The notes: generated by a model from the letters alone, not told the origin. 64,000 nt of DNA from Bacterioplanes sanyensis (GCF_014652515.1 NZ_BMYY01000001.1:116281-180280); one strand, 5' to 3'; shown: positions 17,786 to 27,901, numbered from the stretch's first letter. Made by a program: numbers and translations.

Positions 17786-18628
17786 TTGACTTCAGCCTTC
17801 GACCTGCATTGTCATTCCACCGCCTCTGACGGCAAATTACCACCGGCTGAACTGGTGGCGCGTGCCGCTGGCCAGGGTGTGACCACTTTGGCGCTCACCG
17901 ATCACGATACCCTTGACGGTCTGGCCGAGGCGAGAGCCGCTGCGGCAGAACATGAAATACGCCTGGTGTCTGGCATTGAGCTGTCGTGCGTTTGGGGCGG
18001 CGCCACCATTCATATTGTCGGTCTGGATATGGACACGGATAGCGACGCCATGCAGGCGGCGGTGGCGGCACAACTGGAGGCACGCAAGCAGCGCTCAGTG
18101 GTGATTGCTGAGCGTTTAAGTCGGCGTTTGAAGGTGGATATTCCGCTGTCGCGAGTACAGGAATATGCCGGCGGTGAGCTGGTAGGGCGGCCACACTTTG
18201 CTCAGTATTTGCTCGATCAGCAATTAGTGCCGTCGATGGCGGTGGCGTTTAAAAAATACCTCGGCGCGGGCAAGCCAGGTGATGTTAAAGCTAATTGGCC
18301 AGCGCTCAGCGATGCCGTGCGTTGGATCGTCGATGGCGGTGGCATTGCGGTGATGGCCCATGCGCATATCTACAAAATGACCCGCACCAAATTAAAAGCT
18401 TGTATCGTTGATTTTATTGATGCCGGTGGCCGCGCGCTGGAAGTCAGTTATGGCAATATGGATGCTGATCAGCAAAGGCGCATGGTGGCGCTGGCTCAAG
18501 AGTTCGAATTACTCGGCTCCTGCGGCAGTGATTTTCATGGTCCTAATCGCTTTGGTATTGACCTTGGTGTGATGCCGGCATTTCCGGCAGACATCGAGCC
18601 CGTCTGGCAGCATTTTCGCAGTGCCTGA
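17786..18628 (+). CDS. rnm: PHP-domain 3',5'-nucleoside bisphosphate phosphatase / RNase (YciV/TrpH family)
   Basis: This PHP phosphoesterase belongs to the family that, in E. coli, removes phosphate from nucleoside 3',5'-bisphosphates and trims 5' ends of small RNAs. Metal-binding motifs seen: DLHCHSTASDG, LTDHDTLDG, GIELSC, VMAHAHIY and GSDFHG. The length is about 280 residues. The frame opens at TTG 17762, but AGGAAG at 17771 best fits TTG 17786. It lies directly before yciO, as in E. coli, and a TATACT sequence at 17743 may be its -10 box. Confidence 0.9.
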   Translation: MTSAFDLHCHSTASDGKLPPAELVARAAGQGVTTLALTDHDTLDGLAEARAAAAEHEIRLVSGIELSCVWGGATIHIVGLDMDTDSDAMQAAVAAQLEARKQRSVVIAERLSRRLKVDIPLSRVQEYAGGELVGRPHFAQYLLDQQLVPSMAVAFKKYLGAGKPGDVKANWPALSDAVRWIVDGGGIAVMAHAHIYKMTRTKLKACIVDFIDAGGRALEVSYGNMDADQQRRMVALAQEFELLGSCGSDFHGPNRFGIDLGVMPAFPADIEPVWQHFRSA

Positions 18629-18646
18629 CGTTTTTAGGAGTTCGTT

Positions 18647-19267
18647 TTGAGTCAGTTTTTTCAAATACACCCAGAAAACCCGCAGCCGCGCTTAATCAAG
18701 CAAGCGGCTGAAATATTACGCCAGGGTGGTCTGGCGGTGATTCCCACCGATTGTGCTTATGCCTTGGCGTGTCGAATTGGTGATAAGCGCGTCACCGAGC
18801 GGGTGCAGCGTTTGCGCCAGTTAGGTTCGAAGCACAACTTTACCTTGTTGTGTCGTGATTTATCCGAGTTATCGTTTTTTGCCAAAGTCGATAACAGCGA
18901 ATACCGCTTATTAAAAGCCCATACCCCAGGCGCGTTTACTTTTATTTTGCCTGCCACGCGTGAAGTGCCGCGCCTGTTGATGCACCCGAAAAAACGCACC
19001 ATCGGCATTCGCGTGCCCGATAACCCCATTGCCATGGCCTTGTTGGCAGAGATGGACGAGCCGTTGATGACCACATCGCTGATTATGCCAGGCGATGATT
19101 TGCCCTTGTCGGACCCGTACGACATTCGCCAAACCTTGGAGCATCAGCTGGAGCTGGTGATCGATGGCGGCTATTGCGGTTTTGAGGCCACCACTGTGGT
19201 CGACATGACCGAAGAAACCGCCGTCGTGACGCGTCAGGGCGCAGGCGACGCGTCGGCGTTTCTCTGA
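18647..19267 (+). CDS. yciO: YciO (YrdC/Sua5 family) protein
   Basis: The 206-residue protein has the YrdC fold seen in enzymes that make threonylcarbamoyl-AMP: GGLAVIPTDCAYALACRIGD, then KHNFTLLCRDLSELSFFAKVD, FTFILPATREVPRLL and IGIRVPDNP. The length equals E. coli YciO, a paralogue whose biological role is less clear than that of TsaC. The start is TTG 18647 with AGGAG upstream. It is downstream of rnm by 18 bases and is likely co-transcribed. Confidence 0.92.
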   Translation: MSQFFQIHPENPQPRLIKQAAEILRQGGLAVIPTDCAYALACRIGDKRVTERVQRLRQLGSKHNFTLLCRDLSELSFFAKVDNSEYRLLKAHTPGAFTFILPATREVPRLLMHPKKRTIGIRVPDNPIAMALLAEMDEPLMTTSLIMPGDDLPLSDPYDIRQTLEHQLELVIDGGYCGFEATTVVDMTEETAVVTRQGAGDASAFL

Positions 19268-19322
19268 GTATCGCCTTCCGGTATCATGGCCAGCTTTGTG
19301 AACAGCAAGGCTAGCCATCATC

Positions 19323-20348
19323 ATGAGTAAGAAACGGGTTCTTACCGGAATTACCACCACCGGAACGCCGCACCTAGGCAACTATGTGGGTGCCATTCGT
19401 CCGGCCATCGCCTCCAGCAAGACGGGTGACAGCGAGTCATTCTTCTTTTTGGCCGATTTTCATGCGTTGATTAAGTGCCAAGACCCCAAGGCCGTGCACC
19501 AGTCAACCAAAGAAATCGCTGCCACCTGGTTGGCGCTGGGGCTGGATCCTGAGCAGGCGACGTTTTATCGCCAGTCGGACATCCACGAAATTCCCGAGCT
19601 CAACTGGCTGCTCAGCTGTGTGTGCGCCAAAGGTTTGATGAACCGCGCCCACGCCTACAAGGCCGCCGTGGATGCCAACCTGGCAGAAGGCGAAGACGCC
19701 GATAAGGCCATTACCATGGGCTTGTTTAACTACCCAGTGTTGATGGCGGCTGACATCTTAATGTTCAACGCCGATCAGGTGCCGGTAGGTAAGGATCAGA
19801 TCCAGCACATCGAAATGGCGCGCGACATGGCACAACGCTTTAATCATTTGTTTGCCAGCAAAAAACAGCCATTGCTGACTTTGCCCAACTATCAGGTGGA
19901 TGAGCATGTGGCGGTCTTGCAAGGCTTGGATGGTCGCAAGATGAGCAAAAGCTATGGCAATACCATTCCGCTGTTCTTAACCGAAAAGCAGCTGCGCAAA
20001 CACATCAATAAAATCAAAACCAACTTGCTAGAGCCAGGTGAGCCGAAAGATCCGGATGACTCAACTGTGTTCCAGATCTGGCAAGCCTTCGCCAGCAGTG
20101 AGCAAACGGCTGAAATGCGCCAGGCGTTTGCCGATGGCATTGGCTGGGGTGATGCCAAGGCCAAATTGTTTGAGCTGGTGAATGCAGAGTTGGCCGAGCC
20201 GCGTGAGCGTTACAACGACTTGATGGAACGCCCGCAAGATGTGGAAGACATTCTGCAAATGGGAGCTGACAAAGCACGAGCCATCAGTCGCCCATTGCTG
20301 CAACAGCTGCGCGAAGCGGTTGGTATTTATTCGTTGAGCCGCAGCTAA
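19323..20348 (+). CDS. trpS: tryptophanyl-tRNA synthetase
   Basis: This class I synthetase charges tRNA-Trp. Seen: the HIGH-equivalent [13 protein letters not shown] near the N-terminus and the KMSKS loop [12 protein letters not shown], in 341 residues. The segment [22 protein letters not shown] is typical of TrpRS. It follows yciO by 55 bases and precedes the scpA-scpB-rluB group. Confidence 0.97.
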   Translation: MSKKRVLTGITTTGTPHLGNYVGAIRPAIASSKTGDSESFFFLADFHALIKCQDPKAVHQSTKEIAATWLALGLDPEQATFYRQSDIHEIPELNWLLSCVCAKGLMNRAHAYKAAVDANLAEGEDADKAITMGLFNYPVLMAADILMFNADQVPVGKDQIQHIEMARDMAQRFNHLFASKKQPLLTLPNYQVDEHVAVLQGLDGRKMSKSYGNTIPLFLTEKQLRKHINKIKTNLLEPGEPKDPDDSTVFQIWQAFASSEQTAEMRQAFADGIGWGDAKAKLFELVNAELAEPRERYNDLMERPQDVEDILQMGADKARAISRPLLQQLREAVGIYSLSRS

Positions 20349-20395
20349 GTGTCGACCACTGAATCAGGTGCAGGACGTCTTCTGAAGGAGCCGGA

Positions 20396-21352
20396 ATGAC
20401 GACGGAAGCAGAGCCGCAGAGCACTCAGCAGCCCCCAGATCAGGCGCAGGTTCAACAGGCGCTAGGTCAAAAGGAAAGAGACCAGCAGGCAAGAGGCCAG
20501 CAGGAAATGCCGTTTGCACTGGTGCAAGGGCAGCCGATGACCCAGCTGCCGCTGGATTTGTACATTCCGCCCGATGCGCTGGAAGTGATCCTTGAGCAAT
20601 TTGAGGGGCCTCTGGATCTGTTGCTGTACCTGATTCGCAAGCAAAACCTCGACATTTTGGAAATTCATGTCGCCGACATTGTCGACCAGTACCTGGCCTA
20701 CATCGATATGATGAAAGCGATGCAACTGGAGTTGGCGGCCGAGTATTTAGTGATGGCCGCCATGCTGGCGGAAATCAAAAGCCGGGTATTGCTACCGCGG
20801 CAAAAAGACGCCGATGGTGAGGAGGAAGAAGACCCGCGCGCTGAGCTGATTCGCCGTTTACAAGATTACGAGCGCTTCAAAACCGCCGCCGAAGACTTGG
20901 ATGCGTTGCCACGTTTGGAGCGCGACGTGTTTGTGTCGCAAGTGGATGGCCCAGAGCGCATTCAGGAACGCATTCATCCAGATATCGATATGCGCGAGCT
21001 GATGTTGGCCATGGCTGGCATCATGCGCCGTGCAGAACGCTTTGAGCACCACGAAGTGCAGCGCGAGCAGCTGTCTACCCGTGAGCGCATGTCACAGGTG
21101 TTAGATCAATTGCAAGGTGGCCACTTTGTTGCCTTTCGAACCCTGTTCGAGGTGGAAGAAGGCAAGCTGGGTGTGGTGGTCACCTTTCTTGCTATTTTGG
21201 AGCTGGTCAAAGAGTCGTTGGTGGAGTTGGTGCAACAAGAAGTGCTGGGGCCGATTTATGTGCGTGCCAAAGCAAGTATCACCGAGACTAGCGACATGGA
21301 GGCCGGCGAAATAGAGGCCAGCATAATGGAGAACGGCAGCGATGAGTCATGA
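20396..21352 (+). CDS. scpA: segregation and condensation protein ScpA
   Basis: ScpA is the kleisin that joins Smc and ScpB in the bacterial condensin complex. The core begins at FEGPLDLLLYLIRKQNLDILEIHVADIVDQY (residues about 69-100), and the C-terminal winged-helix part includes VVVTFLAILELVKE. The first 60 residues are a glutamine-rich, low-complexity extension. Its 3' end overlaps scpB by 11 bases, which suggests coupled translation. Confidence 0.95.
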   Translation: MTTEAEPQSTQQPPDQAQVQQALGQKERDQQARGQQEMPFALVQGQPMTQLPLDLYIPPDALEVILEQFEGPLDLLLYLIRKQNLDILEIHVADIVDQYLAYIDMMKAMQLELAAEYLVMAAMLAEIKSRVLLPRQKDADGEEEEDPRAELIRRLQDYERFKTAAEDLDALPRLERDVFVSQVDGPERIQERIHPDIDMRELMLAMAGIMRRAERFEHHEVQREQLSTRERMSQVLDQLQGGHFVAFRTLFEVEEGKLGVVVTFLAILELVKESLVELVQQEVLGPIYVRAKASITETSDMEAGEIEASIMENGSDES

Positions 21353-22208
21353 TCGGCCACCTCTGGCCAGTATTATCGAAGCGGTACTGGCTGCGGCAGG
21401 CACGCCGGTATCGCTGGAGCGCATGCAGTCGGTGTTTGAAGAGCACGAAGTGCCCACGCCGAAAGAGCTGCGCGAAGCCTTAGCGGAACTGCGCGAGCAA
21501 CTGAAGCCGCGAGGCTTGGAGCTGGTTGAAGTCGCCTCTGGCTATCGCCTGCAGGTGCGCCCGGCGGTGGCGCCTTGGGTGGCGCGCCTGTGGGACGAAA
21601 AACCACAGCGCTATTCGCGTGCGCTGTTGGAAACTCTGGCCTTGATTGCCTATCGTCAACCCATTACCCGTGGCGACATCGAAGATGTGCGTGGCGTGGT
21701 GGTCAGCTCAAGCATTATGAAAACCTTGTTGGAGCGGGAATGGGTGCGAGTGGTTGGCCATCGTGATGTACCCGGCCGGCCGGCCATGTACGCCACCACG
21801 CGTCAGTTTCTCGATTACTTTGGGCTAGCAAGCTTAGAAGAGCTGCCCAGCTTGCAAGACATTCGCGAACTGGATGATGCCAATCGCAAGTTGCAGTTGG
21901 GTGATGATGCTGACGTGCGCAAAGACACACCGGGCAGCTATGAGTTCAGCAGCGAAGAAGAGGTGGAGCAGCGCGGTGCCGATGTGCTGGCGGAAACCGA
22001 AGAAGATCTCAACACCGCCGCCGCCTTGGTGGCCAAGGTCGAAGCCGGTGTGTTTAAGCGTGACGATGATGAAGATGCCACCGCAGCGCCAGATTTGCAG
22101 CAAGCCTTGGCGCGTTTGCAGGCAAAAGAGGATGAGCCTGCCACCGATAACAACACCGATGCGTCCGACCAAGATGGCGACGAGTCGGCCCCTAACCAAA
22201 ATGAGTAA
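21342..22208 (+). CDS. scpB: segregation and condensation protein ScpB
   Basis: ScpB is a winged-helix kleisin-interacting partner of ScpA and Smc. Seen: ASIIEAVLAAAGTPVSLERMQSVF at the N-terminus and LLETLALIAYRQPITRGDIEDVRGV in the second winged helix. The 288 residues include a long acidic C-terminal tail rich in Asp, Glu and Asn. It starts inside the scpA end and is followed after 3 bases by rluB. Confidence 0.95.
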   Translation: MSHDRPPLASIIEAVLAAAGTPVSLERMQSVFEEHEVPTPKELREALAELREQLKPRGLELVEVASGYRLQVRPAVAPWVARLWDEKPQRYSRALLETLALIAYRQPITRGDIEDVRGVVVSSSIMKTLLEREWVRVVGHRDVPGRPAMYATTRQFLDYFGLASLEELPSLQDIRELDDANRKLQLGDDADVRKDTPGSYEFSSEEEVEQRGADVLAETEEDLNTAAALVAKVEAGVFKRDDDEDATAAPDLQQALARLQAKEDEPATDNNTDASDQDGDESAPNQNE

Positions 22209-22211
22209 TGC

Positions 22212-23060
22212 ATGAACGAGAGAATTCAGAAGCTGCTGGCCGACGCTGGCATTGCTTCCCGCCGGGAGGCGGAACGCTGGATCGCGGATGGTCGAGTCAC
22301 GGTCAACGGCGTTAAGGCACAACTGGGCGACCGTGCTGGGCGCGAAGACGTCGTCCGTGTGGACGGTCGTACGGTTAAATTGGCCGATGCGGGTCGCACG
22401 CGACGCGTACTGGCTTACAACAAGCCATTAGGCGAAGTCTGCACCCGCACAGACCCAGATGGCCGACCGACGGTGTTCGATCATTTGCCTCATACCCGCG
22501 GTGAGCGCTGGATCAACGTTGGCCGCTTGGATATCAATACCACTGGTTTGCTGTTGTTCACCACCGACGGTGAGTTGGCGAACAAGTTGATGCATCCATC
22601 CAGCGGCGTGGACCGTGAATATGCCGTGCGGGTGCGTGGCAATGTTGATGACGACATGATTGCGCGGTTAAAAGAAGGCGTATTGCTAGAGGATGGCATG
22701 GCGCGCTTTACCGACGTGCAGTTCTTTGACGGCGAAGGCCAGAATAAGTGGTTTCACGTGGTGCTGATGGAAGGCAAAAACCGCGAAGTTCGACGCTTGT
22801 GGGAAAGCCAAGGGGTAGAGGTCAGTCGCCTGAAGCGCGTGCGCTACGGTTGCATCTTTATGCCAGCCAACGTTCCGGTCGGCACCTGGGTCGAGTTGCA
22901 GCAGCGTGAAATCAACGATTTGGCCGACATGGTGGGTTTAGAGCGTAAGGCTACTCGACGCTTGGCGGGCAAAGAAAAGGAACGTTTTCAGCGCGTGCAA
23001 AAGCGTCAGAAAGTACGCCAAGAAGCCAAGCCAAAGAGGCGGACCAAAGCCCCTCGCTAA
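22212..23060 (+). CDS. rluB: 23S rRNA pseudouridine(2605) synthase RluB
   Basis: RluB isomerises one uridine in helix 93 of 23S rRNA. The N-terminal S4 domain ([21 protein letters not shown]) is followed by the catalytic domain with the active-site Asp in [14 protein letters not shown]. The [21 protein letters not shown] stretch fits the RluB/E/F group. The 282 residues end in a strongly basic tail ([20 protein letters not shown]). It is the last gene of the scpAB-rluB unit. Confidence 0.93.
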   Translation: MNERIQKLLADAGIASRREAERWIADGRVTVNGVKAQLGDRAGREDVVRVDGRTVKLADAGRTRRVLAYNKPLGEVCTRTDPDGRPTVFDHLPHTRGERWINVGRLDINTTGLLLFTTDGELANKLMHPSSGVDREYAVRVRGNVDDDMIARLKEGVLLEDGMARFTDVQFFDGEGQNKWFHVVLMEGKNREVRRLWESQGVEVSRLKRVRYGCIFMPANVPVGTWVELQQREINDLADMVGLERKATRRLAGKEKERFQRVQKRQKVRQEAKPKRRTKAPR

Positions 23061-23067
23061 CGTTTTC

Positions 23068-23096
23068 AACCGGGCATCAGGCGCTGATGACCCGGT
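23068..23096. terminator. hairpin between rluB and the convergent GGDEF gene
   Basis: AACCGGGCATCAG pairs with CTGATGACCCGGTT (one bulged A). The stem overlaps the GGDEF gene's stop codon. There is no clear T-tract on either side, so termination is likely but not certain. Confidence 0.5.
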
Positions 23097-23991
23097 TGCG
23101 TCCTCCGCTTTTGGCGGCATACAGCGCTTCGTCGGCGCGATGCAGCAAGCTGTCCTTGTCGTCATCGCCGCGCAAAGTGGCACAGCCCAGGCTGGCAGAG
23201 AGCGTGATGGGGCCTTGGCTTCCGCTTAACGTCAGGCCCGCGATGCCCTGGCGGATGCGCTCGGCAATGGTCTGTGCGCCCTCAGCGCAGGCGCCGGACA
23301 GCACGATGATGAACTCCTCACCACCATAGCGAAAACACATATCCGTTTGTCGAATCGACGCACTGATGCACTTCACGGTTTGCTGCAGCACCCGATCACC
23401 GCAGCTGTGGCCGTGTTGGTCATTGATCTGTTTGAACCAATCTAAATCCAGCATCAGCAGAGATAGCTGATGCTCGTGGCGCTTAGCGAGCTCGATTTCG
23501 CGTTTTAAGGTACGGTCCAGTGCTGCGCGGTTGCCGGCACCGGTTAATGGGTCACGAAAGGCGGCTGCTACGGCTGAGTGGTAGCGCAGCGCGTTGCGCA
23601 CTGGGTACACCAACGTGGTGATGAGCCCTTCAATATTAGCCAGCTCGTGCTCGCGGAAGCGGGTGCTGCGCTGAAAGCTCAAATCGCCCATATAGTCGCC
23701 TTGGGTTTGCAGGCGATAGCTGATGCTGTGCACGCTTTGCTTGCCTTGGCTGAGTGTCAGCTCCTGGCGAGCATGATGGAAGGTCATGCCATCAATCAGT
23801 ACGGCTTGCTGGATTTCGGTAAAGAAAATTTCCAGCAGTTGGCGCAACTCTAATGTGGTCTGCAGCTTGCCAGTCAGACGCAGCAAAAGCTCGGGCTGTA
23901 AGTCTGGGCGCGGCGCTAGCTCGCCAATGCTGGTGACGATTTTATCGTCATGAAGCTCTGCACGACTGTCGCTGTGTAATGGACTCACCAT
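23077..23991 (-). CDS. diguanylate cyclase (GGDEF domain)
   Basis: The 304-residue protein has an N-terminal GAF-like sensory region (residues about 25-140, LLLRLTGKLQTTLELRQLLEIFF) and a C-terminal GGDEF domain starting at FRDPLTGAGNRAALD. The active site is intact as GGEEF. An RQTD inhibitory site lies five residues before it, so product inhibition by c-di-GMP is expected. No signal peptide or membrane segment, so it is cytoplasmic. It is a single gene; the input signal is unknown. Confidence 0.92.
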   Translation of the reverse strand: MVSPLHSDSRAELHDDKIVTSIGELAPRPDLQPELLLRLTGKLQTTLELRQLLEIFFTEIQQAVLIDGMTFHHARQELTLSQGKQSVHSISYRLQTQGDYMGDLSFQRSTRFREHELANIEGLITTLVYPVRNALRYHSAVAAAFRDPLTGAGNRAALDRTLKREIELAKRHEHQLSLLMLDLDWFKQINDQHGHSCGDRVLQQTVKCISASIRQTDMCFRYGGEEFIIVLSGACAEGAQTIAERIRQGIAGLTLSGSQGPITLSASLGCATLRGDDDKDSLLHRADEALYAAKSGGRNRVISA

Positions 23992-24235
23992 GAGTCACCT
24001 CATACTGATCGGGTTCTGAGCACTGATAAGCGAGTTCTGTGCCAGTTTCGATAGGCAGAAATATTCTATTAAAATCAAAAGGTTAGGGGGGGTAGATTAA
24101 ATCTGGCGGCAAAAAGTTGGCTTTTTGACAGAAGTGTTTTTGTATTTTAAGTCAAATTGATGACTTGGCTTTGCGGCTCTGGCAACGAATTTCTGGCGTT
24201 TTTATTGCGGTGCGCTCATTCGTTGCCCGTTCTTC

Positions 24236-24268
24236 GGCAGACCTTGCCGCCGGCGGCAAGGATCTGCC
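24236..24268. repeat. long near-perfect palindrome after yciK
   Basis: CCTTGCCGCCGGCGGCAAGG (24242-24261) is a perfect 20-base palindrome. Flanking GGCAGA and TCTGCC extend the pairing after a one-base bulge. It lies 8 bases beyond the yciK stop (minus strand), without a T-tract. The rest of 23992-24276 shows no gene. Confidence 0.75.
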
Positions 24269-24276
24269 CAGGAGGC

Positions 24277-25032
24277 TTACCCTTGGCTTGGTGCGCGCTT
24301 GGGTTGAGCGTCCAAGCCTTGGCCGTGGGTGCCAATCGAGTCGGGCGACATCAAGTGCAGGTACAACTCCATGATATCGGCCGGTGCGGCCACGGTGGAT
24401 GGATCCTCGCCTGGAAAGGCGGCAGCGCGCATGGTGGTGCGCGTGGCGCCTGGGTTAATGCAGTTAACGCGAATTTGGCTGGTGTTCTCCAGCTCCTGCG
24501 CCAGCACTTGCATTAAGCCTTCGGTGGCAAATTTAGAAACGCTGTAAGCACCCCAGTATGCGCGACCTTCGCGGCCAACGGAGCTGGTCGTTAAAATGAT
24601 GGACGCATCGGCGGGCGCTTTGCGCAGCAGTGGCACTGTGTGCTTGAGCAGAAGAAATTGACCGTTGACGTTCACCTGCATCACGCGCTGAAACGTGTTC
24701 CAGTCGTAGCTTTCTAGTGGCGCCCGTTGGCCGAGTACGCCGGCATTGAGTAAAGCGCCGTCGAGGTGTTCAAAATGCTGCTCGATCAAGTCGGCCAGTT
24801 CGCGAAACGCCTCTTCATCATTATTTTCCAGGTCAAATGGCAACACCGCCGGCTGCGGCAGATTTTCTGCCTCAATCAAATCGTAGGTGTCGTTGAGGGC
24901 TTCCTGGGTACGGCCCAGCAGCAGCACAGTGGCGCCGGCTCGAGCATAGGTAAGAGCCGCTTCACGGCCAATGCCGTAGCCAGCGCCGGTCACTAGAATG
25001 TTGCGTCCAGATAAAGGTTGTGTGGCAGTCAT
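24277..25032 (-). CDS. yciK: YciK family short-chain dehydrogenase
   Basis: This is a classical SDR oxidoreductase of 251 residues. The NAD(P)-binding motif is ILVTGAGYGIG, then LLNAGVLG, and the catalytic Ser and YxxxK are in TTSSVGREGRAYWGAYSVSKFA. It ends the operon mtaD-ubiG-mupP-yciK; its start overlaps the mupP stop by four bases. The same order is known in Pseudomonas. The substrate is unknown. Confidence 0.92.
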   Translation of the reverse strand: MTATQPLSGRNILVTGAGYGIGREAALTYARAGATVLLLGRTQEALNDTYDLIEAENLPQPAVLPFDLENNDEEAFRELADLIEQHFEHLDGALLNAGVLGQRAPLESYDWNTFQRVMQVNVNGQFLLLKHTVPLLRKAPADASIILTTSSVGREGRAYWGAYSVSKFATEGLMQVLAQELENTSQIRVNCINPGATRTTMRAAAFPGEDPSTVAAPADIMELYLHLMSPDSIGTHGQGLDAQPKRAPSQG

Positions 25033-25709
25033 GTTGTCTCTTGAGAGTAGATGGATAACAGAGTGGTCAGATCAGAGGCGTGCTCCAACACGGCATCTGC
25101 GCCCCAGTGGTCGGCTGCGTTTGGCTCAGATAAATAGCCAAAGCGGCAACCCAGTGTGATCATGCCCGCGGCGCGGCCGGCTTCGATGTCGCGCTCGTGA
25201 TCGCCAAGGTACCAGCATTGCTGGGGTGGAATGGCAAGGCGCTCGGCTGCCAGCAGCAGTGGCTCAGGGTGAGGTTTGGCGCGGCTGACATCGTCTGGGC
25301 AAATGACCAGCTCGCAGCCCAGAGGCATGCGCTCTAGCAGCAGCTCGGTGTAGCGTCTGGGTTTGTTGGTGACAATGCCCCAAGCAATGCCGTGTTGCTG
25401 CAATTGTTGCAACGCGGTGGCAAAGCCATCAAACAATGTGCAGGAGCGGCCGACCTGGTGCTCATAGCGATCCAGTAGCTGCTGGCGCCGTTGGGCAAAC
25501 TCTGGATGTTGGTCGTCTATTTCCCAGGTCAGGTGTGTTAGGGCTGCACCGCCATTGCTGACTTGCGCGCGAATCACGTCGTCGGCCAGGGCGGTAAAGC
25601 CGCTGGCCTGGCGCAGCTCGTTAACCACGCCGAAAAAGTCCGGTGCGGTGTCTACCAAGGTGCCGTCAAGATCAAACAATACCGCTGCGGGGCGTGGCAG
25701 TGTGCTCAT
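25029..25709 (-). CDS. mupP: HAD phosphatase, MupP / phosphoglycolate-phosphatase type
   Basis: The haloacid-dehalogenase-type phosphatase of 226 residues has nucleophile motif [11 protein letters not shown], motif II (IVTNKPRRY) and motif III/IV ([30 protein letters not shown]). It resembles Gph, but its place between ubiG and yciK matches Pseudomonas MupP, which dephosphorylates N-acetylmuramate 6-phosphate in cell-wall recycling. The MupP call therefore rests partly on context. It overlaps both neighbours by four bases. Confidence 0.88.
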   Translation of the reverse strand: MSTLPRPAAVLFDLDGTLVDTAPDFFGVVNELRQASGFTALADDVIRAQVSNGGAALTHLTWEIDDQHPEFAQRRQQLLDRYEHQVGRSCTLFDGFATALQQLQQHGIAWGIVTNKPRRYTELLLERMPLGCELVICPDDVSRAKPHPEPLLLAAERLAIPPQQCWYLGDHERDIEAGRAAGMITLGCRFGYLSEPNAADHWGADAVLEHASDLTTLLSIYSQETT

Positions 25710-26446
25710 TGCGCTGGCCTTTGGCTGGCCATGAGATAGTTAACGCTAACGTCGCTCTCATCCAACTTATAAACCTTGGTCAGCGGGTTGTAGGTCATGC
25801 CGGTCATCTTGGTGACATCCAAGCCGGCTTCACGACACCAGTGCGCCAGTTCGCTGGGCTTGATGAACTTGTGGTAGTCGTGGGTGCCAGCAGGCAGCAA
25901 GCGCAGCACGTACTCTGCACCGATGATGGCAAATAAGTAGGACTTAGGATTGCGATTGATGGTAGAGAAGAACACCTGACCACCTGGCTTAACCAGCTCA
26001 AAGCAGGCTTTGACCACAGACGCTGGGTCTGGCACGTGCTCTAGCATCTCTAGGCAGGTGACTACGTCGAAGCTGGCAGGCTGCTCGGCTGCCAAGGTTT
26101 CGACCTCGATGCGCTGGTAGTTGACGGCAACGCCGGATTCCAACGCGTGCAGTTTGGCAACGCTCAGTGGCGCTTCGCCCATGTCGATGCCGGTTACCTC
26201 GGCACCGCGTTGCGCCATGCTTTCGCTCAGAATGCCGCCGCCACAGCCGACGTCGAGTACTTTTTTGCCGGCCAGGTGGGCGAGCTCATCGATAAAGTTG
26301 GCGCGCAGCGGGTTGATGTCGTGCAGCGGCTTAAATTCACTTTCTTTATCCCACCAGCGACTGGCCAAGGCTTCAAATTTGGCAATTTCAGCGGCGTCGA
26401 CATTGCCGTTATCGGTACTAGGCCGATTTTCTGCGGTATTGGTCAT
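25706..26446 (-). CDS. ubiG: ubiquinone biosynthesis O-methyltransferase UbiG
   Basis: This SAM-dependent enzyme carries out both O-methylation steps in ubiquinone synthesis. Seen: [29 protein letters not shown] motif [16 protein letters not shown], and [11 protein letters not shown]. The start is ATG 26446, supported by GGAG 7 bases upstream; an upstream GTG (26458) is less likely. The protein has 247 residues. It sits 15 bases after mtaD in the minus-strand operon. Confidence 0.95.
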   Translation of the reverse strand: MTNTAENRPSTDNGNVDAAEIAKFEALASRWWDKESEFKPLHDINPLRANFIDELAHLAGKKVLDVGCGGGILSESMAQRGAEVTGIDMGEAPLSVAKLHALESGVAVNYQRIEVETLAAEQPASFDVVTCLEMLEHVPDPASVVKACFELVKPGGQVFFSTINRNPKSYLFAIIGAEYVLRLLPAGTHDYHKFIKPSELAHWCREAGLDVTKMTGMTYNPLTKVYKLDESDVSVNYLMASQRPAQ

Positions 26447-26461
26447 GTTTGTCTCCACGAA

Positions 26462-27772
26462 TCATTGAGCGCCAATGCGCTGTTGCCATTGCTTAGCTAA
26501 CTGTAACAGTGTGTCGCCATCAAAAGCGGTGAGCTGGCCATCGCGCACTTTGCTGCGACCAGCAACCCAGACATGGCGCACGTGACGGCTGGCGTCGGTG
26601 TACACCAGTTGCGAAATAGGATCGAACAGCGGCTGTTGTGGCAGTTGATCAAGGGCAATGGCTTGCAGATCGGCGCGCTTGCCAACCTCGATTGAGCCGG
26701 TCTGTTGTTCGATGCCCAGTGCTTTGGCGCTGCCTAATGTAGCGCTGTGCAATGCCTGCCAGGCGGGCAGGGCGGCGGCGTCGTTGGCCACGGCCTTGGC
26801 CAGCATGGCGGCGGTTTTCATCTCGCCTTGCAGGTTTAAATCGTTATTGCTGGCGGCGCCATCGGTGCCGATGCCGACGTTGATACGGTGGTCGAGCAAC
26901 TGCTGCACTGGGCAAAAACCGCTGGCCAGTTTTAAGTTGGACTCTGGGCAGTGCACCACAGAAGCACCGCTGTGCTGCAGCAACTGAATATCGCTGGCAT
27001 CGATCTGAGTCATATGCACACAGCTGACTCGCTCGGTTAAAAAGCCCAGGTCTGCCAGCCGCTGACTGGGTCGGCAGCCACGTTGCTCCAGGCTTTGCTC
27101 AACTTCAAAGGCGGTTTCGTGCAAATGAATTTGCACCGGCATGTCGAGTTGGTCGGCGAGGGTAGTGATTTCTCGCAGTGGCTCATCCGATACCGTGTAG
27201 GGCGCATGTGGGCCGAGCCCGAAGGTCAGTAACTCGTGGGTGCGAAAGTCGTCGCGACAGGCGATGGCTTTGCGAATGTATTCATCGGCGTTTTGCGCAA
27301 AGTTGGTGGGAAAATCCAAAATGGGGGTGAAGATCACCGCACCCATACCGGCTTCAATGGCGGCTTCGGCGCAGGCGGCCGGATAAAAATACATATCGGC
27401 AAAGGTGGTGGTGCCGGAGAGCAGCATTTCGGCCATGGCCAAGCGGCTGCCGTCGCGCACAAACTCGTGATCGACCCAGCGCGCTTCGGCGGGCCAGATG
27501 TGCTCTTGCAGCCAGGTCATTAGCGGTTGGTCATCGGCCATGCCGCGGAACAAGCTCATGGCCGCGTGGCCGTGGGCATTGATAAATCCGGGCAGCAAAA
27601 TTTGCTGGTCGAGTTGCAGTGTTTCTAAGGCCTGCCACTGGCAGTTGTGGCTGTCTTCAACGGCCACAATGGTGCCGTCTTTAATGACCACAGCTTGGTG
27701 TTCTGTGATGGGCTGACTGGGCTCGGCCATGGTGGCCAGCCAGCGGGCATGAATAATCAGATCCGCTTGCAT
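26462..27772 (-). CDS. mtaD: 5-methylthioadenosine/S-adenosylhomocysteine deaminase type amidohydrolase (TRZ/ATZ family)
   Basis: This metal-dependent amidohydrolase is expected to deaminate methylthioadenosine and/or S-adenosylhomocysteine. Metal-binding motifs seen: PGFINAHGHAAMSLFRG, QIHLHET, and GIGTDGAASNNDLNLQGE, plus the LGPHAPYTVS segment. The protein has 436 residues. The start ATG 27772 (MQADLIIHARWLAT) fits the family; the frame is open a little upstream. It heads the mtaD-ubiG-mupP-yciK operon, a pairing of methyl-cycle salvage with a SAM-using methyltransferase that is also seen in Pseudomonas. Confidence 0.9.
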   Translation of the reverse strand: MQADLIIHARWLATMAEPSQPITEHQAVVIKDGTIVAVEDSHNCQWQALETLQLDQQILLPGFINAHGHAAMSLFRGMADDQPLMTWLQEHIWPAEARWVDHEFVRDGSRLAMAEMLLSGTTTFADMYFYPAACAEAAIEAGMGAVIFTPILDFPTNFAQNADEYIRKAIACRDDFRTHELLTFGLGPHAPYTVSDEPLREITTLADQLDMPVQIHLHETAFEVEQSLEQRGCRPSQRLADLGFLTERVSCVHMTQIDASDIQLLQHSGASVVHCPESNLKLASGFCPVQQLLDHRINVGIGTDGAASNNDLNLQGEMKTAAMLAKAVANDAAALPAWQALHSATLGSAKALGIEQQTGSIEVGKRADLQAIALDQLPQQPLFDPISQLVYTDASRHVRHVWVAGRSKVRDGQLTAFDGDTLLQLAKQWQQRIGAQ

Positions 27773-27892
27773 AATACCTGCATCCTTTAACGTAGCGGCC
27801 AGTATAACCATGGTGCTGTTTAAGCGCAGCCATCTTACTGCTTTCACCAGCCATTGAGATGTTTTGTGCCACCTAGGTATCTATTTGATTTG

Positions 27893-27901
27893 TGGTATGA
27901 T
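27893..27901 (+). promoter_or_regulatory. possible extended -10 promoter of gyrA
   Basis: TGGTATGAT lies 120 bases upstream of gyrA, in an otherwise gene-free 248-base gap between divergent mtaD and gyrA. No good -35 box is seen at the expected distance, so this is a weak call. Confidence 0.3.
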
